A stretch of DNA of 64,000 nucleotides from Przewalskia tangutica (taxonomy: Eukaryota; Streptophyta; Magnoliopsida; Solanales; Solanaceae): NCBI GenBank assembly GCA_029844215.1, contig CM056724.1, positions 36,122,446-36,186,445 on the forward strand. Reading direction: 5' to 3'. This document shows positions 10,419-20,323 of this stretch, one piece after another. The number at the start of each line of letters is the position of its first letter. Within the stretch, counting starts at the first letter, position 1. A program made the translations under genes and the position numbers. The notes under the pieces were generated by a model. The model did not search any database and had not been told where the DNA came from. It saw only the letters and a program-made list of their open reading frames with translations.

Positions 10419-10757
10419 AGGGGGGGGGGGGTGTTGAGATATACCATATATATACATTATATATATATGTGTTTAGTTAGTTTGTTTGTTATGAGTTTAT
10501 TAATTAGTAGCTTTGTTTGTTAATGATCAGTTAGTAGAGTTAGCAGTTAGCATTAATTCTAGGTGTATATATATAGTACACTAGGTATTGTAAACACAAC
10601 AAGAAATCATTATAAAGAAAAATATCTCAGAGCAAATTGGCTCCCCGAAAATATCTTTCTCTCTCTTCTCGATTTACAGTTTCTTCTGCTCAATTTACAG
10701 TTTCTCTTCTGGATTGTTTGTGCTTGCTTCTCTGCTCGATCCTCTGCAAGTTTAACA
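10419..10757 (+). repeat. Polypurine tract and 3' LTR of the non-autonomous element
   Basis: A run of G (10421-10431, preceded by GAA) is the polypurine tract. The LTR 10432-10757 (326 bp) starts TGTTGAGATATACCATAT and ends CAAGTTTAACA. A TATATATATGT run and TATATATATAGTACAC are likely promoter elements in both LTRs. Confidence 0.9.
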
Positions 10758-10892
10758 ACCCTCAAGTTAGTTGTCAACTTCACTCCCAAATGAATAAATA
10801 AAATTGAATATTTAGTACACAATGTAGTCTTGTAGAGAGATAAATTGAGAGATTGTAGGAAGATTTGTGAGAAAGATGAAGAGAAAATTAGG

Positions 10893-10900
10893 TATTTATA
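10893..10900 (-). promoter_or_regulatory. TATA box of the hAT transposase transcript
   Basis: TATAAATA on the - strand (AACTATAAATACC). It lies about 260 bp inside the presumed 5' end of the hAT and about 3.25 kb before the transposase start in the present arrangement. Without the 2.9 kb inserted LTR element the distance would be about 320 bp, which is plausible. Confidence 0.45.
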
Positions 10901-10969
10901 GTTGAAAAATTGGGTTAAAGTGTAAATATAATAACTTAGGAGTTAAAAATAAATAGTAAGAGGGTAGGG

Positions 10970-11157
10970 GGTTTGGGAGAGGCCAAAAATGGCATGGCGG
11001 GATCGGGACCGGATCGGGCTGACGGGATTGTGACGAACCGGATCCGAGCGGGACGAGACCATGTTTTGTCCCGATACTGTATTTTTTTTAAATAGTGGGG
11101 TCGGAGCGGGATCGGGCCGGAACCGGGTCGTTCCGGCCCACTGGCCAGCCATATCTA
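10970..11157 (-). repeat. GC-rich 5' subterminal region of the hAT
   Basis: On the - strand this region repeats short motifs such as CGGGATCGGG, GACCGGATCGGG, GAGCGGGACGAG and GGGCCGGAACCGGG. Clustered short subterminal repeats of this type are where hAT transposases bind. The block contrasts sharply with the AT-rich surroundings. Confidence 0.5.
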
Positions 11158-11410
11158 ATAATGAGGACTTTTGGGAACCAAAGTCAAACAGAGGGTATAA
11201 ATGCCAAATTTCAATAGATGAAGGATATTTTTTCTATCCTTTTCTCTTTAAAATCAGATATGGTGGTTTATTAGTTTTAATTAAGGTGCATGTCTAGGTC
11301 AGTTGACTAACGCCTAAAACTTTTTGAGATCAAAATCAAACGAAAAATATAATTATCCAATTTTCGGTAGTTAAAATACAATTGGGCCTTTTATGCTTAA
11401 AAGTTAAAAT
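11158..11410. other. Non-coding spacer
   Basis: AT-rich sequence without a coding signature. GTCTAGGTCAGTTGACTAAC at about 11291-11310 faintly resembles the A-box end of a tRNA-derived SINE, but no convincing B-box or tail follows. Confidence 0.4.
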
Positions 11411-11631
11411 TACTTCATATGTACCAATTTATGTTGCACCATTTTCTTTTTGGTCTATTCTAAAAAAACGTCATCTTTCTATATTTAAGAATAATTTATC
11501 TTTATAAGATGATTTACAACCACACATTTATATAAGACTTGTTTTAAACCACACATTTCAAAAACTTTCATATTTTTCTTAAATCCAGTATCAAATCAAA
11601 TGGTAGCACATAAATTGAGATGAAGGGAGTA
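11411..11631. mobile_element. Stowaway-like MITE
   Basis: A roughly 220-bp element with imperfect inverted ends. The left end reads TACTTCATATGTACCAATTT then ATGTTGCACCAT. The right end reads ATGGTAGCACATAAATTGAG then ATGAAGGGAGTA. TA is present at both outer borders. The ends resemble the CTCCCTCCGT-type Tc1/Mariner MITEs common in Solanaceae and grasses. There is no coding capacity; the interior is AT-rich. Confidence 0.75.
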
Positions 11632-12068
11632 TAATGGTGCAAATGTTTAACTCCTATAACCTTCAGGCTCCTTTGTGCTTCATTTTTTTTTGATATTCAG
11701 GTTCTTGGCTTGGGCCAGACTAGGATTGAAGGTAGTAGTACCGGTCCCTCAACACTACTATCAGTAAATCGCGAGATGTGCTGCAATAATCAGTGTTTGA
11801 AAACGGACAACTGATAGCACCTACAAGAATCAACTTCAGAAGAGAGCAAAATGCTCACATTGAAAATCGATCCCACGTTGCAAGTGTTCAGAGCGCCTTA
11901 AGCCCCTCTCCTTTGCTATTGGACTGTGTCCCAGAAAACTTTTTTTTGTGCTTCATTTTTAAGTGGGTAAAATATGGTCCTCGGAAACAAAAGGGAATAG
12001 AAAACAATAAATAAAGAAGGAACACCCCATAAATGTAGACTTTGTACCAAGTCAAGACGAAGTGCACC
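11632..12068. other. Non-coding spacer before the nested Gypsy block
   Basis: No gene or element is recognised. Sequence composition is mixed and the open frames are short. It lies between the MITE and the truncated left edge of element C's 5' LTR. Confidence 0.4.
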
Positions 12069-12372
12069 CGCCTTATGTTACCGCGTCTCTCGATGGAGGG
12101 TCGGTCATGTTGTTCTTGATTGATGGACCTACTGACACGTTGGGTGGCCCACGGGTATGGTTCCATTAGGATTATTATTCCATGGACTAGCTCTCTATAA
12201 GGTTTTACTGATTCGGCTTGGTATCTAGTAGTTGGCTCTCGTACTTGCCCCGAAGTCGTGTCGCTTTGGCCAGTATCCGTAGTTGGCCTTCGTACTTGCC
12301 CGTTCGGTTTTGTGACGGTCTCGTGATTCCGCTGTATCCGTAGTTAGTCTTCAGATTGCCTGCCACCGGTGG
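12069..12372 (+). repeat. Element C 5' LTR, left piece (truncated)
   Basis: Matches 36170-36465 of C's 3' LTR: CCTTATGTTACCGC, GGAGGGTCGGTCATGTTG, GACACGTTGGGTGGCCCACG, then a run of TTGGCTTCGTACTTGCC-type repeats. The first roughly 2.1 kb of the LTR, including the TGTTATAC start and the TATA box, is missing on this side. Confidence 0.8.
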
Positions 12373-15300
12373 TCATTATACCCGTATTTCAGTATATGTA
12401 CGAGGCGTGCGTATAAAAATTTAAGCCTTAAAGTTAGGCTAGGACCGAAATTTTGTGCACACCACACTAAAAGAATCGCTTTTCCGACGAAACGCCTTCC
12501 AAAGCTTGGCGGAAAATTCCGCTATGTCATTTATTTTTTTTGCGGATTTTTCCGAGAGACGAATATTTTGGACCAACAAGAGGTGACACTTGTCACCCTC
12601 TAATCATGGATGTGGCGCCTATTGACGAATTGGAGAGTGGGAGTTGGTAGGATATTTTGTTTAGTTGTTGAGCAAGTGGGACCCACAAACACTTGTCCAA
12701 ATCTTGACCTTACACTTGCCTACCACTTGTCTTGATCTTGGCCATTGGTTGGCCTATAAATACCCCCCTTAGTTGAAGATCTTCTTCATCCCCAAATTGT
12801 TCTAAGTCTTGAAATCCTCCCCTCTCTCGAGATTTCCAGCCGAGAGCACCCCTCCCTTCGGAAGGCCTCGCCGGTGGGTACACCCCTCTCCTAGTGGCCT
12901 TGGCCGAGAGTACCCCCACCTACCTTGAGTTGTCTCGTAAAATACTACCCCCCCCCATTGGTAGAAATACTCTCCAAGTATAGTTACTATTCCAAAATAC
13001 CTTGGCCCAAATACCTTGTAGTATTCTAAGGTTACACCTATACGAAAAGCCTAGAAATACTATTATACTTCCCTTCAGTCACTAAACGAAACCCTAAGGA
13101 AAATCTTCACAGTTGGTTGAAGTATTAGGAAGAAGTTTCGTAGAACTTCTAAGGGTTATTTGGAGCGGGTTGGAGCACCCGGAGTAGGAGCTAAACGTTG
13201 CTCAGGATCGACATTAAACTTGGATAATTTTGGGCTTACCGAGGTAAATAATCCTATCCTTCTATTGTAATTGGAAATTACATACTGTAGTTGTATAGAA
13301 ATGAATATAAGATTCATAGAAGAGATTTGAACTGTAATAGAAGGATATTACAAAAAAGACTTGAACTGAAATCACATCAGAAGAGTATTAATGTAGAAGT
13401 TGATAGACCTATATAACCTTTATAGGTTGAATGTTCTGCGAGTAGCATGTACTACTTGAAAGGTGGACAAGGCTAGCCGGGTTATAGCCGTGGAGCGTTT
13501 TGCTAATAGTCGATAATCGTCGCGAGGTATGTGATCATTCCTATCCTCTTGAGCATGATATTTTAAAAGAATATATATATAGTACGGTAGACGTACGTGT
13601 GTTAACTGAACGTAGTTGTACGGCAATGTCTTTTGACTTAAGCCTAAATAATAAGAATCTTGAAGTATTTCAAAAGAATTAAGAAACCTTTTTGAAAGAA
13701 GAGTAATACTTGGTTTTAAAAGCTTAAGAGTTATACTAGCTTTATGGGAAGTTAGGTATAATGACTTAAGAGAGATAAAAAGAATGGTTTATTAATTTTA
13801 GAAGTTAAGAGACTTGATCTTAAAAGATAAGAGACTTGACTTAAGTAATTAATATGAGTTTTTGTGTGAAACCTCATTCGTGAGTAATGAGTACTTGGTT
13901 TGTAAAAGGAATAATGTTTTACTGATTTCGGAAATGAGAATAAGTATCGAACAAACCACAGCAGCGCTAATAATGGGAAATGTATTGACTAATAAAGTAT
14001 TATTAAAACCAGTAGAAACCTACATCTGCATAGAAGCTAAGATGAGACAAAATGATATTTCCTAGATCATGGCTGCTTAAATAAGATTGATTATGAACAA
14101 GAATAACCTACTCACATATAAGACATATGTATCTCAAATTGTTTTAAAGGAGAATTATATCATTATGTGATTAAAACTATGAACTACAAAACCTTTCGAA
14201 AATGAGAAACTGAGCATTTGAAATTAGGCAAACTTGAGCGTTTGGAAAATAATGTTGTTACTTGATTTACTAAGGGAAGTGTTTTGGTTTACTTAAAAGG
14301 ATAGTCACTCTATTTTTATACTACGGGTATTGTGTGACTTTTTGAAAGAAACGGACCTTTTAAAAGAGTTAATGTATGAAGTACTTTGGGGATAAAAACC
14401 CGAAATTGTTAACATAAAGTAGAAAGTACCTTGTGTGAATAACTTGATTGTGTTGGTTTGTGATAGCCTTGTAATACTTTCTTGTTGATTTGATAAGTAA
14501 ACATGTTAGGATGCTACGTGTGTTAGTATCCGTGATGTTTGTGTAAAGGGGTTTCCACTTGTTGTGCTTATGTTGTTTAACGATGTGTTATGTTATTATA
14601 TCACATACCCCTGACTTGTTATACCGAGGGCTTGCCACCCGATGCGGGTCTATACGGCCTATGCGGTCTGCGTGACTACGGGCTGCGCGGAGTTCGTGGT
14701 TGATCATTCGGTGTTTTATCCCGACGCGGATGCCTATGCGGTGCATGTGACTACGCGGTCTATTGTGACCTATGCAGATCGCGGAGTCCGTGGTTAGGCA
14801 TGCATAATGATACTATGGGCGATTGGCCTTGCTTGATCATTCGCGCCTAGGAAAGACCTCTGATTTACCTATTATCGCTCTTGTTTGTGATATGACACTA
14901 TGTGCAAATTGAACTAATTGTATTTGCAAATGGTTTTAAATACTTTGATTTCATTTAAAGTACTTTTACGCTTCACATACTTGGTACCTGTTATCGACCT
15001 CCTTCGGGGCCGAGTTCATGCCGCAGTAGAGGTACTCCTACCGTTGATCCCCGCTCTTAGGATCACCGCTTTGGGGAAAGCTCCGCTTCTCCGAGGCTTA
15101 GCATTTCGTATGGTCCCCGTCGTTGTAGGTATTTGCATTCAGGGTATGGCGGCCCCGCCCCGCCATTGTTGTTATAAACTCTTAGAGGTCCGTAGTCCTG
15201 TTGTAAAGTTGGGATGTAATCGCTCATTTTGGGTATTTATATATATGCCGAAAAGGCAAGTTTTCTCGTATAATCGCTTTCACATTTCATATTATATCAT

Positions 15301-15386
15301 GTCTTGTTGTATGTTCCACTGATTACTCGATGTTGTATCACTAGGTGCCCGGTAGGCACTACCACGGGCCCGGTTCGGTCGTGACA
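12373..15386 (+). repeat. Element A 5' LTR
   Basis: About 3.0 kb, from TTATACCCGTATTTC (start corrupted relative to TGTTATACCCCG at 18141) to GGTCGTGACA at 15386, followed by the primer-binding site. It contains a TATA box at 12755-12762, the conserved GGATAATTTTGGGCTTACC box at 13222-13240, a CG-rich repeat block at 14640-14800, and the common terminal part TGTATCACTAGGTGCCCGG. Its AT-rich middle (13250-14560) is almost identical to 19020-20323. Confidence 0.85.
12755..12762 (+). promoter_or_regulatory. TATA box, element A 5' LTR
   Basis: TATAAATA in GGCCTATAAATACCC, about 385 bp into the LTR. The same box occurs at 18537-18544 (A 3' LTR), 20722-20729 and 27981-27988 (B LTRs) and 34574-34581 (C 3' LTR, TATAAATA). 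Element D has TATATAAT at 37432-37439. Confidence 0.75.
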
Positions 15387-15400
15387 AAAGTGGTATCGTG
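15387..15400 (+). other. Primer-binding site region, element A
   Basis: After the LTR end GTGACA comes AAAG and then TGGTATCGTGAGCG. The first seven bases fit the tRNA-Met complement TGGTATCAGAGC; the rest do not. Confidence 0.65.
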
Positions 15401-15591
15401 AGCGCTTAATCCTCTGAAAGTGTCTACGCACCGTATCTAGTAGAGTCTTGATTATCGGTGTGTTGTGCACCACACCAATAATCGTGAGGCTATAGGATAT
15501 TTAGGATTGGTTTCCATTCTTCTCACTCCGAGATCGTGCCTTAGAGTCGGTTATAAGTTGGACCTCTAACGTATTTCTTTCCCTTACCGCT

Positions 15592-16483
15592 ATGCCTCCG
15601 TAAGGCAACCCGCCCGTGGCGGCAAGGCAGCCGAGGGAGCTGCGAGTAGAGCACAGAGGGTTACGAGGGCACAGGCCCGATCATCACCTGGGGTGGTGCT
15701 TCATTCGGGGAGTTCTGCGACGTCGCCAGCCCCAGCGGAGTTTAGCACGGCGGCAGCAGTTCCTACTGCGACCATGACATTTACACCTTCAGGAGCAGAG
15801 AATATAGACTGCAAAGAGACGACCCTGTTACTAGCTAGGGATTTGGCTACCAGAGAGTTTATGATGTACCGTTCTATCACGGGTCTTGATGACTATCTAA
15901 GAGAGGGTTGTGCAAGAGTAGCTCTTCAGTCAGGCTTGAGCATGGCTCGTGCAGCACGCACGCATACGAGAGGAAAATGGAGATCGACGGATTAACCAAG
16001 ATCGCCAGAAGAGGCCGACGGCAGAGTCCTTTTATAACTTTCGAGGCGAATCGCGCCAGCAGATCGATATGCGCCCGCCGTGCAGTGGTTCTCCGGGGTT
16101 CGTGACGTTCGGAGTATGCAGAGTTGGTCAAGGCTCCGTGGCTTCGTGCACGATACACGTAGTCCAACCAATGGATTCGCTTTTTCCCGGTGTTCACAAT
16201 GTGACAGCGCCATCCCGGAATGTCATCTTTGTTGATGCTTGTTTTACCTACCGCCGAGCCATGGTCGAAAGGATGTACTAGTAGGAGGATGCAAGTAGGA
16301 GGACTCACCTACGAGCGATTCATGATTCGAGTTCGGAGAGGAAGGGGTGTTAGCCAGAGGAGGCCACCCCCACCTCGGTGTGGCTGTTGCGGTAAGTGTC
16401 ATTGTGGGGAGTGTCGTACTCCTTCGACAGCTTGTTATGCTTGCGCCCAGCAGGGCAGGATTGTTTGGAACGACAGAGGGTAG
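15592..16483 (+). pseudogene. Element A gag (Tekay-type), broken
   Basis: Gag forms the retrotransposon particle and binds its RNA through a zinc knuckle. The start at 15592 reads ATGCCTCCGTAAGG, where B and C read ATGCCTCCACGTAAG or ATGCCTCCACGCAAG. Two bases are missing here, which gives an immediate stop. The frame then resumes with a basic, Ala-rich N-terminus. Recognisable later pieces are the LDDYL stretch near 15885 and a C-terminal Cys-rich end at about 16375-16470 (CGCCGKCHCGEC, then CYACAQQGRIVWN). The knuckle there has lost its His and last Cys. The central gag body is mostly deleted compared with B and D. Confidence 0.78.
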
Positions 16484-17055
16484 TGAAGCAGTAGATACAT
16501 GTGTATCCTTAACCCTCTAGAGATTGTATGTGTAATAAGATAAGTATATCTTAAGTGTTATGTTCAGATAACATTGTGTTAATTGTGGTTAGAAACCATG
16601 GTTAGTTAGAAAGGTAAGATTGGGGATAAGGGAAAGTGGGAGCCTTAGAATGTTATACGTGGAGACCTTAGAGGTAAGGCCATCTCGAGTAGAAGATTTT
16701 TTTTTTTTGTGTTTGTTTGACCCTTATCGGAGTGCATAGTAAACGTGAGATATGTTTGTGTGATAAGTCCCTGAGTGGTATGAAGTGAAAGAGGGTAGTT
16801 GAGCTAAGAAGACCGCTAGGTTTTCGTGACTTGTTTGGGAGATTGTTCCGGATCGGGGAACAAGAGTTTGGCACGATAGCGGGTCGAGTTGAGGACCGAT
16901 TGCGGGTCAACCCGCGACCTGTTTGGTGGTGGGGTCAGATTGTGGTGGTCCCGCTAGGTGGTGGGGTCACGAGGGTGTTAGGACCAAGTTTAGTTAACCA
17001 GCGTACGAGTTCGTGGGTGCATTCGACCAGTAGTCGGGCCGATGAGGTCAGCCCA
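16484..17055 (+). other. Non-coding segment replacing protease-RT in element A
   Basis: Directly after gag, where protease and RT should follow, is a non-coding segment that aligns with 33149-33655 of element C. Shared words include TATCCTTAACCCTCTAGAGA, GTTAGTTA..AAAGGTAAG, TTGAGGACC..TCAACCCGC and GTGGTCCCGC with GGGTCACGAGG. Sharing by two separate insertions means the replacement predates both. A T-run (16695-16707) interrupts it. Confidence 0.75.
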
Positions 17056-17770
17056 TCTTGTCTTTCAGTCAGGGCCGTTTACTCGGCAGAGGGTTATGCG
17101 AGATGTTATATCAGGAAGGTTGTAAGGTTGCACGAGGTGCCTACTTTCACCTTATGGCAGGCAGTGGAGCCCAGTTTGCGGCTGTTTCTTTTCTGGAGGT
17201 TTTACCAGGCAGGGTTAGGAACTCAGGTGAGTCTCAGTATCGCATTCGCCCTCGGGCCAGTGTTTGGTATTCAGGGGTAGCTTTGAGGATTGTTGCCTCC
17301 TGTTGAGGGAGTGTTTTTATAACTACCATTTCAGTATTCGGATATCGCCTTACGAAGCCTTGTAGGGGCGGAAGTGCAAGTTGTCGGTCGATTGGTTCGA
17401 TGTTGGCAAAGTTCAGATAGTTGGTTCATACTTGTTTCGGCAGGATGTGGATAGGGTGAAGCTTATCCAGAAGAGATTATTGGCAGCTCAGAGTCAACAG
17501 AAGTCGTGCGGATGATCGGCGACACTTAGAGTTCGAGTTTACGGTGGGTCTTCAAGGTACCACCGGAAAAGTGTGGCGAGTTTTGGAAAATAGAAACTTA
17601 GCCCGAGGTACTTTGGGCCCTTTCAGATCATTTGAAGAGTAGGCCAGGTCGCCTATAGGTTAGCATTGCCGTCCAATTTAGGAGGCAGTACGTCCGGTCT
17701 TTCGTGTTGTTATGTTCGGAAAAGTATCGGAGATCCATCCAAAGTGACCCCAGTTAATGATGACCAAGTT
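17056..17770 (+). pseudogene. Element A integrase remnant and pol 3' end
   Basis: At 17074-17130 the text reads YSAEGYARCYIRKVVRLHEV, matching the integrase core of B (FSAEDYARLYIREI near 26540). Pieces of the integrase C-terminal region follow at 17320-17700. These include the counterparts of GWFDV (CGATTGGTTCGATGTTGGC near 17390), of GRRHLEF (near 17521), and of the VGKVAYRLALP-type strand before the chromodomain (near 17645). The catalytic DDE set is incomplete. Element C lacks this block entirely between the flanking shared non-coding parts, so A either kept or reacquired it. Confidence 0.7.
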
Positions 17771-18140
17771 GGAGATAGTAACTGCAGATTTGGAAAATGA
17801 AGCGAATGTAAATGTGGTAAGTTATGAGAAAGAGTTCGAGTGTACGAGAAGGGTACGACGAGTAAGGGAAGAAGTGAGCATGTGTTAAGAACATAAAAGT
17901 GATCATTTCGTTTATAAAGAAAAGGTGCGAAGGGAGTATCTTTTAGCCCTTGGGTGGGAGCTTTTGTAGTGATGGAGGTGGTTCCTCGTGGACTTGGATT
18001 AAGTATTTGCGCGGGTGTTTTCTATGGCCAGGTGTGGTATGATTGTTTTCGTAAGTATAGCAGTAAAGACGATACTGGCGCATGTTTGTTTTGAGAATTA
18101 GAAGGAACATTCGGGACAAATGTTTCTAAGGAGGGGAGAA
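17771..18140 (+). other. Element A 3' non-coding end with hairpin and polypurine tract
   Basis: It aligns with 33700-34052 of C (shared: GAAGCGAA, GTACGACGAGTA, AGTATCYTTTAG, CCTTGGGTG). It ends with AACATTCG-GG-ACAAATGTT (18106-18124) and the purine run AAGGAGGGGAGAA just before the LTR. Confidence 0.75.
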
Positions 18141-20323
18141 TGTTATACCCCGTATTTCCAGAGTATGTACGTGAGGGCGTACGTATAAAAATTTAAGCCT
18201 TAAAGTTAGGCTAGGACCGAAATTTTGTGCACACTACACGAAAAGAATCGTTTTCCGACGAAACGTCTTCCAAAGCTTGCGAAGGGAAAATTCCGGCTAT
18301 GTCATTTATTTTTTTTGCGGATTTTTCCGAGAGACGAAATATTTTGGACCAACAAGAGGGCGACACTTGTCACCCTCTAATTGGTGGATGTGTGGGCGTC
18401 TATTGGACGAATTGGAGAGTGGGAGTTGGTAGGATATTTTGTTTAGTTGTTGAGCAAGTGGGACCCACAAACACTTGTCCAAATCTTGACCTTACACTTG
18501 CCTACCACTTGTCTTGATCTTGGCCATTGGTTGGCCTATAAATACCCCCCTTAGTTGAAGATCTTCTTCATCCACAAATTGTTCTAAGTCTTGAACTCCC
18601 CCTCTCGAGAGCTCCAGCCAGAGCACCCTCCCTTCGAGAAGGCCCTCGCCGAGGGTACACCCCCCCTCTCCTAGTGGCCTTGGCCGAGAGTACCCCCCCT
18701 ACCTTGAGTTGTCTCGTAAAATACTACCCCCTCTTGGTAGAAATACTCTCCAAGTATAGTTACTATTCCAAAATACCTTGGCCCAAATACCTTGTAGTAT
18801 TCCAAGGTTACACCTATACGAAAAGCCCAAAAATACTATTATACTTCCCTTCAGTCACTAAACGAAACCCTAAGGAAAATCTTCACAATTGGTTGAAGTA
18901 TTAGGAAGAAGTTTCGTAGAACTTCTAAGGGTTATTTGGAGCGGGTTGGAGCACCCGGAGTAGGAGCTAAACGTTGCTCAGGATCGACATTAAACTTGGA
19001 TAATTTTGGGCTTACCGAGGTAAATAATCCTATCCTTCTATTGTAATTGGAAATTACATACTGTAGTTGTATAGAAATGAATATAAGATTCATATAAGAG
19101 ATTTGAAGTAATGTAAGGATATTACGAAAAGACTTGAATCAAATCACATCAAGAGTATTAATGTAGAAGTTGATAGACCTATATAACCTTTATAGGTGAA
19201 TGTTCATGCGAGTAGCATGTACTACTTGAAAGGTGGACAAGGCTAGCCGTTATAGCCGTGGAGCGTTTTGCTAATAGTCGATAATCGTCGAGGTATGTGA
19301 TCCTTCCTATCCTCTCGAGCATGATATTTTAAAAGAATATATATATAGTACCGGTAGACGACGCGTGTGTTAATCGAACGTGGTTGTCAGACGTCAATGT
19401 CTTTTGACTTAAGCCTAATAATAAGAATCTTGAAGTATTTCAAAAGAATTAAGAAACCTTTTTGAAAGAAGAGTAATACTTGGTTTTAAAAGCTTAAGAG
19501 TTATACTAGCTTTATGGGAAGTTAGGTATAACGACTTAAGAGAGATAAAAAGAATGGTTTATTAATTTTAGAAGTTAAGAGACTTGATCTTAAAAGATAA
19601 GAGACTTGACTTAAGTAATTAATATGAGTTTTTATGTGAAACCTCATTCGTGAGTAATGAGTACTTGGTTTGTAAAAGGAATAATGTTTTACTGATTTCG
19701 GAAATGAGAATAAGTATCGAACAAACCACAAAGCGCTAATAAAGGGAAATGTATTGACTAATAAAGTATTATTAAAACCAAGAGAAACCTCCATCCGCAT
19801 GAAGCTAAGATGAGACAAAATGATATTTCCTAGATCATGGCTGCTTAAATAAGATTGATTATGAACAAGAATAACCTACTCACATATAAGGCATATGTAT
19901 CTCAAATTGTTTTAAAGGAGAATTATATCATTATGTGATTAAAACTATGAACTACGAAACCTTTCGAAAATGAGAAACTGAGCATTTGAAATTAGGCAAA
20001 CTTGAACGTTTGGAAAATAATGTTGTTACTTGATTTACTAAGGGAAGTGTTTTGGTTTACTTAAAAGGATAGTCACTCTACTTTTATACTACGGGTATTG
20101 TGTGACTTTTTGAAAGAAACGGACCTTTTAAAAGAGTTAATGTATGAAGTACTTTGGAGATAAAAACCCGAAATTGTTAACATAAAGTAGAAAGTACCTT
20201 GTGTGAATAACTTGATTGTGTTGGTTTGTGATAGCCTTGTAATACTTTCTTGTTGATTTGATAAGTAAACATGTTAGGATGCTACGTGTGTTAGTATCTG
20301 GTGATTTTTGTGTAAAGGGGTTT
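18141..20323 (+). repeat. Element A 3' LTR, left piece
   Basis: Starts TGTTATACCCCGTATTTCC and aligns colinearly with the 5' LTR up to AAAGGGGTTT, where element B's LTR begins. The TATA box is at 18537-18544. The remainder lies beyond B at 29959-30870. Confidence 0.88.

Larger units (their letters stand above)
7822..10757 (+). mobile_element. Non-autonomous LTR retrotransposon (large TRIM/LARD type) carrying a host gene fragment
   Basis: Two direct LTRs (7822-8155 and 10432-10757) bracket a 2.3 kb interior. The interior starts with a tRNA-Met-type primer-binding site and ends in a poly-G polypurine tract. It sits in the hAT leader with a near-perfect 5-bp target duplication: ATCCT before and ACCCT after. 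No gag, protease, RT, RNase H or integrase is recognisable, so it depends on another element. The interior holds repeats at 8205-8350 and 9230-9555, GTTGCT-rich stretches, and a UPL-like HECT fragment at about 9855-10065. Confidence 0.88.
5290..11157 (-). mobile_element. hAT transposon, decayed and interrupted, - strand
   Basis: The element is inferred from a hAT transposase pseudogene (5321-7639), an upstream TATA box (10893-10900) and a GC-rich terminal region (10970-11157) of the kind found at plant hAT ends. A non-autonomous LTR element (7822-10757) is inserted in the leader between TATA box and start codon. The 5' terminus, read on the - strand, is near TAGATATGGCTGGCC at about 11157. 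No matching inverted terminus is visible on the low-coordinate side, where the Ogre/Tat LTR abuts the transposase end, so the 3' end appears to be lost. Confidence 0.7.
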
